DNA from: Ephemerocybe angulata
Lineage: Eukaryota; Basidiomycota; Agaricomycetes; Agaricales; Psathyrellaceae
Assembly: GCA_013368325.1 (NCBI GenBank)
Contig: JAACJK010000065.1
Span: forward strand, 124,001-188,000
DNA length: 64,000 nucleotides
Direction of reading: 5' to 3'
The notes under the pieces were generated by a model. The model searched no databases. It saw nothing but the letters and a program-made list of their open reading frames with translations, and was not told where the DNA came from. Positions 46,101-58,099 of the stretch are shown here, one piece after another (position 1 is the first letter of the stretch; the number at the start of each line of letters is the position of its first letter). The translations under genes and the position numbers were made by a program.

Positions 46101-47133
46101 AACCATAAGTAAGTGTATCCTCTTTTCGCAAGGATACTAGACTAACCTCGAATAGCAGCGACCGCGCTCGTTCGTCGATCGGCCGTCGTGCAAGGCTGTT
46201 CTGGCGGGGTTCGGTCGACGGCGCTTCTGCGAGCAATGCGTTGATTTCGTAGCAGGGCGGCGGCTTGTGATACATTTGTCGTATATGGGTCTGTGCTGTA
46301 CAGGGTTCCGAGCTCGGCGTAATGGGGAGCTGAATGCAAATTAGTGTACTTCTCCAACTGCATGGCGTCGCATACTGACCTTGGACCTGTGTGCGTGATC
46401 CGGCGGCTTGCACGTCGCATACAGCTTGCCGAGAGAGTTTGAGAGTGTGCTGAAGCTGTGCGTGGGGTGGCGATAGGACTGGGCAGGGGAGGTCGCTTGG
46501 GGATGGTGTATGATGTAGATCTTGCAGTCGAAAAGGGGGACGGGTGCACCATGCATGCGTCGAAGGGAGGCGGAGAATGGCATGGGGGGAGGCACTTGAC
46601 GCGTCCGATCGTCGGATCTAGGGGTTTGGTCGCAGGGGAGGGAGGGCTGCCGGCTGCGTGAGCGGAGGGGAACCTTCGTGCTGCGGACGGCCATCTGTAA
46701 TAGAAATGAGTTGATTATCCACCTGCGCGGCGTCGGGCACTGACCTTGGTCTTCGCGCCGTTCCCGCGTGCATCGTCGGCTGTGGGTAGTTTGAGAGCTG
46801 TACGAGGCCGTGGTGGAGCGGATTGGGTGGGGTTCTCGTGTGTGATGGAGATCTTGCAGTGGAAAGGCGGACGGGTGCATGAAGCATGCGTCGAAGGGAG
46901 GCGGCGAGTGGCATGGAAGGAGGCGCCTGATCGTCGGATCGAGGGGTGTGCGAGGCGGCAATCGGCACGCGAGGGGAGGGGAGGGCTGCGAGAGCGGAGG
47001 GAGAGAGCCGGTTGTTTGGCCGCCGGGAGCCAAACAAAGGCGTTTGGCGCTCGTCGCGCACAGCCACGCATCACCAATTTGGCCGGGGGCGATGACAACG
47101 CTTAGCATCCTACGACCACCACCTCGATAAGCC
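43161..47133. repeat. Spacer right half (B2)
   Basis: An identical copy of 33751-37722: TATAAA at 43631-43636, candidate ATG at 43758, type I modules 44336-45101, type II 45101-46156 and type III 46310-47010, then the AKR1 promoter. Confidence 0.75.
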
Positions 47134-48690
47134 ATGGACGACCTTGTACACGCCAAGTCGCCGCCGTCGGCGTCTCTGGTGAGCCTCGACTCGGCTACGG
47201 CCACGCCCTCCTTCTCGCAGACGCAGACGATGGTGCACGACGAGGTACGGAGTCGGGTACTTCTTTGAGAAACGACTAACGACGTACAGATGAGCGTCTT
47301 TGTAGCTGCACAGAGAGGCGATGTAGCTGCCCTGCGCCAGCTCATCGAGTCGGGCAGCGCCGCCGCCACGGACCGCGACGAGCAGAACGTGACGCCGCTG
47401 CACTGGGCGGCGATCAACGCCCACATCGCCGCGTGCCGCTACCTGCTCGAGCAGGGCGCGGATGTCGACGCGCGCGGGGGCGACCTCGTCGCGACGCCCA
47501 TGCAGTGGGCCGCGCGCAACGGCTACCTCTACATCATCCACCTGCTCATCGCGCACGGCGCGGACCCGACCGTCGCCGACAGCCAGGGCTACAACACCCT
47601 GCACCTCGTCACGCATAGCAGCAGCATTATGCCGCTGCTGTATTTGCTGCACCAGCCGATCAGCGTGGACTCGCGCGACGCGCAGGGGCACACGGCGCTC
47701 ATGTGGGCGGCGTACCAGGGCGATGCGCTGAGCGTGGATCTGCTGCTGCGCCACGGCGCGAATGCGAATCTGAAGGACGAGGCGGGGCTGACGCCGCTGC
47801 ACTGGGCGGTCGTGCGCGGGAACAAGGTGTGCATCCGGCGGCTGGTCGAGAAGGGCGGCGATGTGGCGGCGAAGGACGCGGAGGAGCGGACGCCGAGGGA
47901 CATGGCCGTGGAGCTGAAGAGTCTGGGGGCGTGGAAGCGCGCGCTGGAGGAGGGCGGGATGAACGAGCATGGCGTGAAGCGGGCCAAGCCGCTGAGTGAC
48001 CGCAATACGAAGATCGCGATATTCGCGATGCCGACGCTCTTTTTCTACCTCATCTTCATGACGCTCTCTGTGCTGCCGTGGTATACGGGCGTGCTGCTCG
48101 CCATGGCAGAGTTCTTTGGGATGCACCACGTACGTCTCTGCTGCGGTCCCAAACTTGTCTAACCCTCCCCTAGATCGTCACACGCGTGCTCCTCAACAAA
48201 AACACCTACACCGACAGCGTCAGCCAGACGCCGTACTTCGCGGGCATCATCACCGCGTCGCTCATCTGGGTCGTGTACTCGTGGGTGACACGGCTCCTGC
48301 ATCGTGAGTCCCCACATCGCTGAGCTTGCCACTCGCTCACACTCTGCAGAGGCCGAGTCGCACCCGTTCTCGCATTTGATGTTTGCGCTCATCGTGGGGC
48401 TGTGCGCGTACCACTTCTTCCGGGCTATCACCCTGGATCCGGGGACGTGCCCGAAACCGGCGAGCGAGGGGCGCCTGAACGGTCAGACGTGGTGGGGACT
48501 TGTAGGGACTTTAATACATGGATTTTTCGCACTCGCTGTGTCGGCTGCCTCTGAGGTTGTGGCTCTGCTCGTCCACGGCGCGTCTCGTCCTCTCCCTCAT
48601 TTCGTGCCACTGATGGTCCCGGGTATCACCTCGATGGCCCTGAATTTCCTTTCCAGGGCAAAGACCTGCCAAATGGAGGCAAAAAAGTGA
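47134..48690 (+). CDS. AKR1: AKR1-like copy 6, lacking DHHC, with a long hydrophobic tail
   Basis: Exons are 47134-47244, 47290-48129, 48174-48303 and 48350-48690, giving 473 residues, the longest of the DHHC-less copies. After [14 protein letters not shown] (a 39-nt in-frame deletion between GGCGAGCGA direct repeats) the A-type tail stays open. It gives WWGLVGTLIHGFFALAVS and a possible extra membrane segment (LIHGFFALAVSAASEVVALL), then a basic end AKTCQMEAKK. The cysteine pair FCIQC and DHHC are absent. If translated, this would be an ankyrin protein with about five membrane segments and no catalytic core. Confidence 0.75.
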
Positions 48691-49314
48691 AAAAACGTCG
48701 CAAGTTCCACTTCAAATCATAGCCTGCAGGTGCGTAACTTCGGTATTGTGCAATCGGGGTATATTTGGGGCAAATGTATCTACTACATGCAGTGCTACGG
48801 CGGCTAGGGTCTATCTACGGCTATCTACAAGACGTGGCACGTCGGGACATGACAGTTACTGGGGCGACGTGACGGCAGACGGAGAAGGGATGCGTGGTAG
48901 CAATAGTACTTTACGACGCGCCTATCTACGAGACGTCGCGCTGGCACAGTGGGACATGACGGGGCGATGTGACGTGCTGGTGTGGCGGGTACGGCTGTGG
49001 GTGAGGGCGGATGGACGAGGGAGACGGGATACGTTCGGTGGTGATGACGTGGCTGGGAGGGCAGGTGGCGAGTGAGGGATGGGCGTCTGTCTATGAGACA
49101 TGGCACTCACGGCTGCACGACACCCGTGACATGACGGGGATAGGTGGGGGCGACGTGGTGCAAGGTGTAGGCTGGTGGACAAGGGAGACGGCATACGTGG
49201 CAATGACGGCGGCGTGCAAGGGGTGGGGAGGCGGCGAGTGATGGATGCGTGAGGGGGAACGCTCGGTGGAAGTCCAGCAAGACGGGATACGGTCTGCAAC
49301 AGGTGGGTACTCAC

Positions 49315-49400
49315 TATATATACCTTTCTGCGCCAAGTCCCGTAAACCATGTTTGTTGATTTCCATTCAACAAACACGTACGCGCTGCGTACGCGTCTTG
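49315..49400 (+). promoter_or_regulatory. TATA box and double-hairpin leader (A3)
   Basis: TATATATA is at 49315-49322. The hairpin GTTTGTTGA, TTTCCAT, TCAACAAAC is at 49351-49375. The loop differs from A2 while the arms pair fully. The second hairpin (to about 49396) has one mismatch. Confidence 0.5.
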
Positions 49401-52067
49401 ACTACTCGGTTGCTTGACCGGAGCTTCACCTTCCGACGGCTATGCATTAGCGTAATGACTAGTCGATTTGGCGTAGGTCTTTCCACCGCCCGCCGTGTGC
49501 CGTTAGCGTGATGATCGCTCCTGCGGTGCCCAGCCCGCTGCCTTCCTTCACCGTACCTCGTCTCCTTCTGGTGCGTCTACCTCCACTTCTTTCGCTATTG
49601 CCCTTGGCTCTCTTTAACATGTTATGTTCGTTTCAACTGGCTTGAAATGAACAGAACATGTTGAGGAGTGTCAGGGACGTCCCTTCTTGCTATCCCCGGA
49701 TTATATATTGCATTTGACCCTGAGTCTTAGCTCCGGTTTCTGCTGTCATCCTTCATTGGTGCCGTTCGTCTTTTCCAGGGTTTTCCTTCTCCTGTTCGAA
49801 CATAATTATGTGCACTGACCTCCATATCTCAGGGCTACAGTACACGCAATTTAGATACAGTATGGGGAGGGCTTTTGGCGAATAATTGGACTCTCGATTC
49901 CAGTCTCCTTACGAGACTGGCGACCATTTGTACATTATAGCTGTCAATGGATTGCCGAGCATTTCTCGTTATTCCGATTCTCTTCGCTTGCCCGCACATC
50001 CCGGATCTCCGAGCACCAAGCAACGCCCGCAAACGATGGCATGATATCTTTTTCCAAGTCCGCTCTCTCTCGTGGGTACTCTTCAATATACCGCCGTCTT
50101 CCTTCCTCCCTCACTTCCCCCTGCATCGCCGTCTCATTGCTACATACAAGTGCTCGCCGTCGTCCTATTTCTACAGCACAAACCGAGTCATTCAGCACCG
50201 ACTCAAGGCCCGAGCGCGACCGACTCAGCGAGTCTACAGCTCAGCCGCAGCCTCCTACTTGCTCACGGGATTTCTTTCTATACAGTCTTCGCCGTTCGGC
50301 CCTCTCCAAGTATTGCCGCCCACCCCTTCATTTAGATCTGCTCAAAACGGTTGCAATTCAGCCATTGGTGAGCGTTACCCCTTACACGTCTCCCCCTGCT
50401 CACGGGATTCAATTATATATAGTCTTCGTCGTTCAAAACCCCTGCAAGAGGCTCGGAGACCTCACGTTCCAAGCCCACGATTTCGCGCCTCTCGCGTTGA
50501 TTCTGTCCCATTGCTATTTCCCCAACAGTGCGTTTGCAGTGCGTACCTCTTTGTCAACCAGCCGCACAGCTCACCGGATTCATTTCCATACAGTCTTCGA
50601 TGAACAACTCCAAAAGGAACTCGGTACGCCTTCAGATCCCCTTGCAGCACAAATACTCATTCTTGTCCTAGCGCGCCCCGGATACACGGTCGTTGTGACT
50701 TTGCACCTGTCCGGTGAGTCCTCTTCATCACGGCTCGGGCTCTTACCACTACTCACGGGATTTATTTCGATACAGTCTTCGCTATTGAAGTCTCACACAA
50801 GGCGTCAAAAACCCCAGATGCCCGGCCGCTGCGCCCTCGCTCGGCGCTCGCTCGCGGGAATTCGATCCGTTGCCGTTCGACGAACGGTGCGTTTACCATC
50901 CTCCCCAGACTTCCCAGCTCATCATAGCCACTCTACAGTCACAGATCCTCTGCCACACAACTCGGTATGCCCCACGTTCTCGTATAGCTCCACTACTCAT
51001 TTATATCCCAGCACGCCGCTCGCCGGAAACATTTCTGTTGCGTCTTCGTCATGGGGGCGCTTTGACATGTGAGTATTCTTATTTGGTTCGCTCGGCTCCT
51101 CGATCGCTTACTGTACCTGGGATTTATGTTTAGACTTTTAGTGTTCAGTTACAGGAACGGTACGTCATGACCACCCCCTTAGACCAAAGTGGCGAAGGCT
51201 GACTACAACAGTTCTCCGGCGCCAATTCCATTGCGGCTTCGCCACGATGCCTTCAAAGCAGGAAATCAATTCGCTTTTGGCACCAATACCGTTCCACACA
51301 ACCTGACATGCTGTACGCGGCACGCCCATGCGATTCCGACACCACGCTCGCCGGATTTATTTCTGTTGCATCTTCGCCATCCAGGGTGCTTTGACATGTA
51401 CGTACCTCCCTGTTCGGATCAGTGACCTTCAACTCGCTCAACCTGGTGATTCCGTTTAGAATTCGGCCCCAGTACTACTCACACCCCTATGGTATGTCAA
51501 TTCTGCCTCATATGCCGGCGCGCGACTAACTCGGGGGATTCCAAGGTTGCTCGGCGCGCGCGGCGCTTTGCGCCATCGCAGAGGCCGCCAGACTATTTCT
51601 CGGGCATGTTACCATTCACACGAGAGACTCTGAGATTGCTGACTGACCGTAAGAGCCGAGACGTGAGAGTCCGAGCATAGCTGAACAGTTTCTGTCAGTC
51701 GTGAGAGATCAGTACGACGGGGGCGCGATTAGACGCCGTCGTACGTATGATATTGAGGCATATTTTGAAAATCACGTATGTACACCTCGGAAGGTTGCGT
51801 GCATCGGAAGAGAGATAGGAACGAGCCTCAGCTCGGTTGAAAGGTTCATGAAACAACACCTTTCCCGTTTGGGACGAGATAGATGAATGAATCAGGGGCA
51901 CACGTCGCGTGCCCCGGGTAATTTGTCCTCTCGTCCAAGCCGTATTGGGCGCATTGCGCGCGGAAAGAGGCGAGAAGTAATTTTAGTGCATTCAAACGAC
52001 TGCTATGGAGTATATCAGGTCCCCGTCTGAACGGTTAGCATAGCTAAACCCGCAGACCAGACTTAGG

Positions 52068-52102
52068 GTAAGCTAAGCTTACCCTAAGTCTGCCTTACCC
52101 CT
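52068..52102. repeat. 35-nt palindrome (A3)
   Basis: Identical to 11484-11518 and 22098-22132. Confidence 0.8.
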
Positions 52103-53650
52103 AGTAACCCTTAGGGTACCAGATATGTATATATTATGACTCAATGCCATTTATATTTTACCTACCAAAGCTCTAAAAAAGCTGGCATGGCTCGGGAGCA
52201 AAGTCCGATTGAAGAAACACCCTGCATGCACCGCGAGGTATATCACGTCGTCACCATTCATAACGAATACCGGATACCACTTCCCCCACTTCCCATTTGC
52301 AATACAAATCTTTTCTAACACACAGAGACATAGGTGTGTCTGGGGAGTGCAATCGCGATGCAAAACGACCCTTACATCGTTCCATTTCACCAGGCAACCG
52401 GCACACACGCAAGTCCCGGCGCAGGCCTCACTCATCCAATACACGTCAATTGCAATGTAGACATTTGCGTTGCAATGCCCTCACTGATTGACGTAGTGTG
52501 AGACTTGAATGATGAATGGGTGGAGTCGCCCAAGGGTCCCCGGAACTTGCAAAGTTGACATCGCGTTCGGCGGACTTGCGCATTTCGGCCTTCGCTGGCC
52601 TGGTGTTTGAATTTGGTCCATTCTAGCCTTCTCCCTGGCTTCCAGATGACAGAAAAAGATACTATTAGGCTGGCAGTTATGGTATCCCTTCTATTTCAGC
52701 CATCCATGTTGTCGAATATCGCGCGATCCGCCAGCACAAAGAGCCACGAGATCGGGCGCTTATATTAGACGCGCGAATTCAAACGCGCGATCTGCAGTCG
52801 AACGCGCTCTGATAGTGGGTCTATCAGCTGATTTGGATTAATTATACCTTATTCTATTGGGAAACGGTCACTCCCAGTCACTCCTATTGCTGGAATGTGT
52901 ACAGCATATCAAGATCTCGGTACCTACTCCTCCTCAGCCTGTTCGGAACGATTCCGCGTTTGTAGAGGTATATCTGATGTTTCGTCAGCACAGCCGTGTA
53001 CATAATGATGTATCATACGTACTGTGACAGTGGGAACTGACTCTGCCTGGACCGCGGCGATTTGGAAGCGGTGGATGTGAGATATCCGAGAGGAGGAGAT
53101 AGAGTGCAAAAGCGACCTATTGAATGCATTCGGAGACTTGGGAGTACAGGGGTAGCATATTATGCATTCTAGATATTAGTAGGTAGTGGCTTGGCATGGG
53201 GATGTAACGGGCCTGCGAATAGCACGATGTGCAAAGCAATAAATCAAGCATGCGTGCAATTACAAGGAACACACGAATCCACTCTAACTACGCCTATGGC
53301 ACTTATTTGGCACTCACTGAACCATAGATATACCCCTCCTTGGACCACCCTAGACCTTACCATCCCTCCCTACGCCCCACCAACTCTCCACCAGCGCAGA
53401 TTCGCGATCTCGCCAACCCTCTCCTCCTCGTCCCGTCCATCCGAGATAACGCGATAGAACTCGTTTCCGCGCACCGGACCCATCACTTGGCTCGCTTAGC
53501 CATGCCAACCGACACCCGAAATGCCCGGCTCAGGGCGAACAGTCAGCCAAGCCCGCACTAGGATAGCGAAGAGTGCAGGGAGGGCGCGAAGGCATCGGTG
53601 TCCGCTGAATGGGTGCGTAATGCAATTCTAGGCGTACTCAGGGGGCTTAT

Positions 53651-56600
53651 TGCAGACTCCCCTGTGGTGCCAAGTGGATCGATGTGCGATGTGGTCCTAG
53701 AATGGCGAAGTCGCGCGATGCGTAATGAACGGCTTGGGCGCTAAAAACAGCGCAGAGAAAGCACGTTGAATAGAACGCAATCCAGGCAGTAAGTAGGCAC
53801 ATAGTCAGTAGACAGATTCTTACCCTAGCTCTACTAGTAAGCTCCGAGCATTTTTGAGGACCCCACACCCAGATCTCCAGCTCAAACCGATCCATCCGCA
53901 CCATCCCCTCCTCGCCCCACTCGCCCCAAAACACGCCATTCAAACGCACTCTCCCAGGAGAACCCTGTCTTGGCACATCAGCACAGCCCATCAAACACGC
54001 TAAATGTACGTACCGATTCCACACAGTGTCCGAAATTCTGCTCGGAAGCGCGGAGCGAATGCAGGGAGACGGGGAGATGCACGTAAGTTGCGATACGAGC
54101 GAGCGAAAGACTTTGCGCATTCGGGGTTTAGGGGAGTCGTCGGGTGCCTAGGATAGGGTGCACCCGGGGCTGGTCGGGTCAATTGGGAGGAAGAGATTGT
54201 ATAAAGGATGGGAGGGTGAAGAGGGGATTGGCATCATTCCTCCACATTCCCTTTCTTCCCTCCCTCACTTGCATTTCCCTCTATCGCTCTCTACACCCTT
54301 TTTGGGGTTGTTAGACTCAACTCACCATGCTATCGATTTGCTCTTGTGGCTGTAGTGATCGCCGTCGCCGTCAATGGACTCTGGTACGCCGGTTCTCTTT
54401 CTCTCGAGATAATCATTTTCTCATTTATCATTAGCGCCCGCAACACAAACCTCTCGTTTGGCCTGGCCAGCTGGCTTACACCTCGACACGTCGGCCAAAG
54501 GTTGCAAGGGTACGTTTAATGACTCGCATCTTTCACCCCTCGTTGCTCACAGGTCGTTTGTTGAATCTTAGTCCTATCACACAACTCACCCGAGGCACGG
54601 TGACAACTGTGAGTGTAGACTCAATGCGGCCACCTAACCTCAGACGACTCACACTTGCTGCACAGGACCTGGAACTACAGAAGCTAGGCAAGTACACACC
54701 CAGTTATACATAAATCACTTCACTCATTTCATTCACGCACAGCGAATAACTTTGGAAAGCGAAACCAATTTATTAACGATCTTATGTACAAAACGTCGAC
54801 CTTGGAAACGCCGATTCACGACGATTGAGCTAGGAGGCCAGGCTGGCTACGTGAAGGTAAGCACTGGCTCGTTCGCCTACAACACAGTTCACTGACGATT
54901 TGACCCACAGAACCTACCAACCCGCATCCTGACCCTTTGTTTTGCCCAAACCGCCATATCCCTGCCCTTCGCCGTCGCCGTACACGTCCACCGCGCCGCC
55001 GCCCGTGAGGCTCAAACGGCCGAGTATTGCGAGAAAGGCTAAACGAATGAAAACGGTCAGTCTACATCGTCAAAATGTTAATCCTTTACTAACCATTTTC
55101 TAACCATTCACATAGCCCCGCCGTCCTCTCGCGCCACGGCCCACACCCTTCGGACAGACGATTTGTGACCTATGGAGGTCCGACACCCACACCATTGTCC
55201 TCCGTTCCCCCGAGTCCACGCCGATCCTGCCCTTCACCGTCGCCATGCACGTCCAGCGTGCCGCTGCCCGTGAAGTTCAACGGGTAGGCCGTGCGCGAAA
55301 ATCTATATGAACAAGGTTAGTCCTAGTCCGTCCACGTCGTCTCATGTAATCTTTACTGACCATTCTAACCGCCGACATGGAACTCGCCTGCACCACAGCC
55401 CTGCCACCTCTCGCTCCATGAATCCCGGGACACCAGACACGTCGCATCCCAGCGACGACCCGCGAATGGGTTTCGTCGCATGTCTGGCGCCGCCTGCTGA
55501 ACTCGGAAGCCTGTAGCTTTCGTTGAACGCCTTTGGGACACAAGTAAGTCTACCATCACCAACGAGAGCAAGGTCTGTACTTACCTCTGGACCTCTGTCA
55601 GTCTCTAGTCCGCCGGCCGCCAGTCCGTTGTCGGTTTCAGCATGGTGGGCTTGCGCTGCGTGCGCCGTCGGTGAGTGTGTGTTGTTGACTGTTCTGACTC
55701 GCTTGCTGACCGGCCGGTGTTCTCGTCGCCTTGTAGATGCACCTGTGCACTCGTTGGCCTGGGGATCCGAACACGACAGCGGCGTCAGTGGGCAAGATCC
55801 TGCTCTTTCGTCGGCCGGCTACCCTATTCTGGTGGTGGAGTGTGCGCGAGGTTCTGTATTTGTTGAGCGTGGGGTGTTGACGACGAGGAGGGTCGGAGGT
55901 ATGGTCGGAGGTATCGGCTGGGTCGTCTGCATGACGACGAAAATGTGAGTAATTGTCTCGGTCGTGCGCAACGCGTACAGTCAACGTACAGTACACACCT
56001 CGCTCCATCTCGGCTTCACAGCTATTGGGCTGAAGTAGCGAGAGCCGTGGTCGTCGCCCGTCCCATTGCCCCGTGCCGTCCGCCGTCGCCTCTAGAGTCG
56101 TGCGTCGTCGGGGCCTCCCAGCGGCGAATGGCTTTCGTCGCACGTCGAGCACGGCTTGCCGAAGCTTCTGGCACTGCCGTAGCCTTCGTCGTCTGTACCT
56201 GCGATCGTAAGTACCCCCGCATCGATCTAGAAGAAATTCTTGCTCACAAATACTGCTTCGAAGGCCCGAACGCCGAATGCCGTGGCTTTGGCCGTCGCTG
56301 CATTTGATATCATGAGCCTGGATGAAATGTAAGTGTACCGTTAGCCCAAGAGTACGGGATTTACTTACCTTTGAGATCCCAGCGATCCAATTTCTCGCGC
56401 ACTCGCCCTTCGTCGGTCGGCCAGTCCGTTGTCGAAAGCTGGAAAGGCTTGGGGTTCCGTTGTCGGTGAGTGTGATGTTTCGACGGTCGCCGACTTGTTG
56501 CTGACTTGCCGGTGTCGTAGTGGTCGTATCGGTGCAGGTCGCGAAGTTCACGCCGTCGGTGGGGAAAGCGCGTGGTTGTCTGCCTTCGGTGAGCGTGGTT

Positions 56601-58099
56601 GGCTGGCTGGACTTCTGCGTCGGGGGAGGGCTGTCTTCGCACGTCGAGCCCGGTTTGCTGAAGTTTCTGGCAGTGCTGCGCTGCCCGTGGCCTTTCGTTG
56701 AGTACCTGTAAGTATTCTCGCGTCGTTTTCGAGGTGGATTTGCTCACGCAGATATTGGCAGTCTTTTGGAGGTTGCGGAAGTCTTGATTTCGGCTGCCGT
56801 TGGGTTTGCTTTCGTGATAAAGTGAGTGGGTCGTCGACTTGTAAGCGCGGGATTTGCTCACTTTTGAGATCCCAGATAACTAGTTTTTCGTGCGCATTCG
56901 ACTGAGGGCTCACGTCCGTTGTCGATGGACTGGTTGAGTACGCTGCGCGCGAGGTCTTGATCATCGTCGGTGGGTCGGGATTTTCGCCGTGACTGACTGG
57001 CCGGTCTTTCTTTGTAGGTCGTGTTCTTGCAGGTTGCGTTTCTCGTGGGCCCGGCATGCGACGTGCGGCCGGAATGATTCACTCTGAAGAACGGTGAGTG
57101 CATCATCTTTTGGCGAGAATACCAGACTAACCTTGATAACAGTCAGACCGGCGACCGCGCTCGTTCGTCGAACGGCCATCGTGGAAGGGAGTTGTGGCGG
57201 AGTTGGGTCGACGGCGCGTGCTGGTGAAAGCGTATTGTTGATTACGGAGCCGGAGTTGAGCTTGCGGTATGTGTTTTCGTCGTAGGGGAGCCTAGTGTAG
57301 TCTTATGTACCGCCGACGGCCATCTGTAATACAAATGAGATGCGTTACACATGCGCGGCGTCGCGTACTGACCGTGGGTCTTTGCGCCAGGTGCTCGTGC
57401 ATGTCGACTGTGGGTTCGGCGGGCCATCGCAGTCGCGGTGAGTGAGAGCTGCGAGGTTGTGGTTCGAGATCGTGCAAGGGCAGCGGCACCCTCGAGTGCA
57501 CGATGGATGCGTCGAAAGGAGGCGCAGGCTGGCGTCGAATGGCATGGAGGGAGGCACTTGATGCGTCCGATCGTCGGATCGAGGGGTTTGGTCGCAGGGG
57601 AGGGAGGGCTGCCGGCTGCGTGAGCGGAGGGGGTGCCTTCGTGCCGCGGACGGCCATCTGCAATGTAGATGAGTTGAGTTATCCACATGCGCGGCGTCGG
57701 GCACTGACCTCGGATAATTGCGCCGTTCCCGCGTGCATCGTCGGCTGTGGGTGAGTTTGAGAGCTGTACGAGGCCGTGGTGGAGCGGATAGGGTCGAGTT
57801 CTCGTGTGTGATTGCTATCTTGCAGCGGAAAAAGCGGTCGGGTGCACGATGCATGCGTCGAACGGAGGCGGCGAGTGGCATGGAAGGAGGCGCTCATCGT
57901 CGAATCGAGGGGTGTGCGATGCTGGCAATTGGCACGCGAGGGGAGGGGAGGGCTGCATGAGCGGAGGGGAGAGCCGGTTGTTTGGCTGCCCGGGGACAAA
58001 CAAAGGCGTTTGGCGCTCGTCGTGCACAGCCACGCATCACCAATTTGGCCGGGGGCGATGACAACGCTTAGCATCCTACGACCACCACCTCGATAACCC
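53651..58099. repeat. Spacer right half (A3)
   Basis: TATAAA lies at 54200-54205 and a candidate ATG at 54327. The exon LTLAAQDLELQKL (about 54650-54690) is followed by a GCAAGT donor in place of GTAAGT. Type I modules span 54910-55550, type II 55550-57150 (with intron 56329-56382) and type III 57290-57980. Closest to A2 over the type II region. Confidence 0.6.

Larger units (their letters stand above)
29591..48460 (+). repeat. Perfect tandem duplication, period 9411 bp
   Basis: All landmarks and predicted frames in 29591-39049 recur, with no difference seen, at +9411 (39002-48460). The match stops at single differences: A at 29590 against C at 39001 on the left, and T at 39050 against C at 48461 on the right. 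Both ends lie in AKR1 exon 4, leaving a 48-bp overlap that marks the crossover zone. Other units differ by several percent, so this duplication is very recent or an assembly artefact. Confidence 0.85.
48691..53650. repeat. A-type spacer left half (A3)
   Basis: Matches A1 and A2. It holds GA-rich repeats 48790-49310, TATATATA 49315-49322, hairpin GTTTGTTGA/TCAACAAAC 49351-49375, the inverted repeat 49616-49662, an open exon at 49947, a micro-exon-like cluster 50260-51400, a GC hairpin 51896-51916, the palindrome 52068-52102 and a small ORF 53227-53457. Confidence 0.7.

Noticed and set aside
55637..56551. A 304-codon minus-strand frame in the type II modules
   Set aside because: Its length is not kept in other units and it reads through intervals that look like introns on both strands. 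The composition is low-complexity and no domain is recognised.
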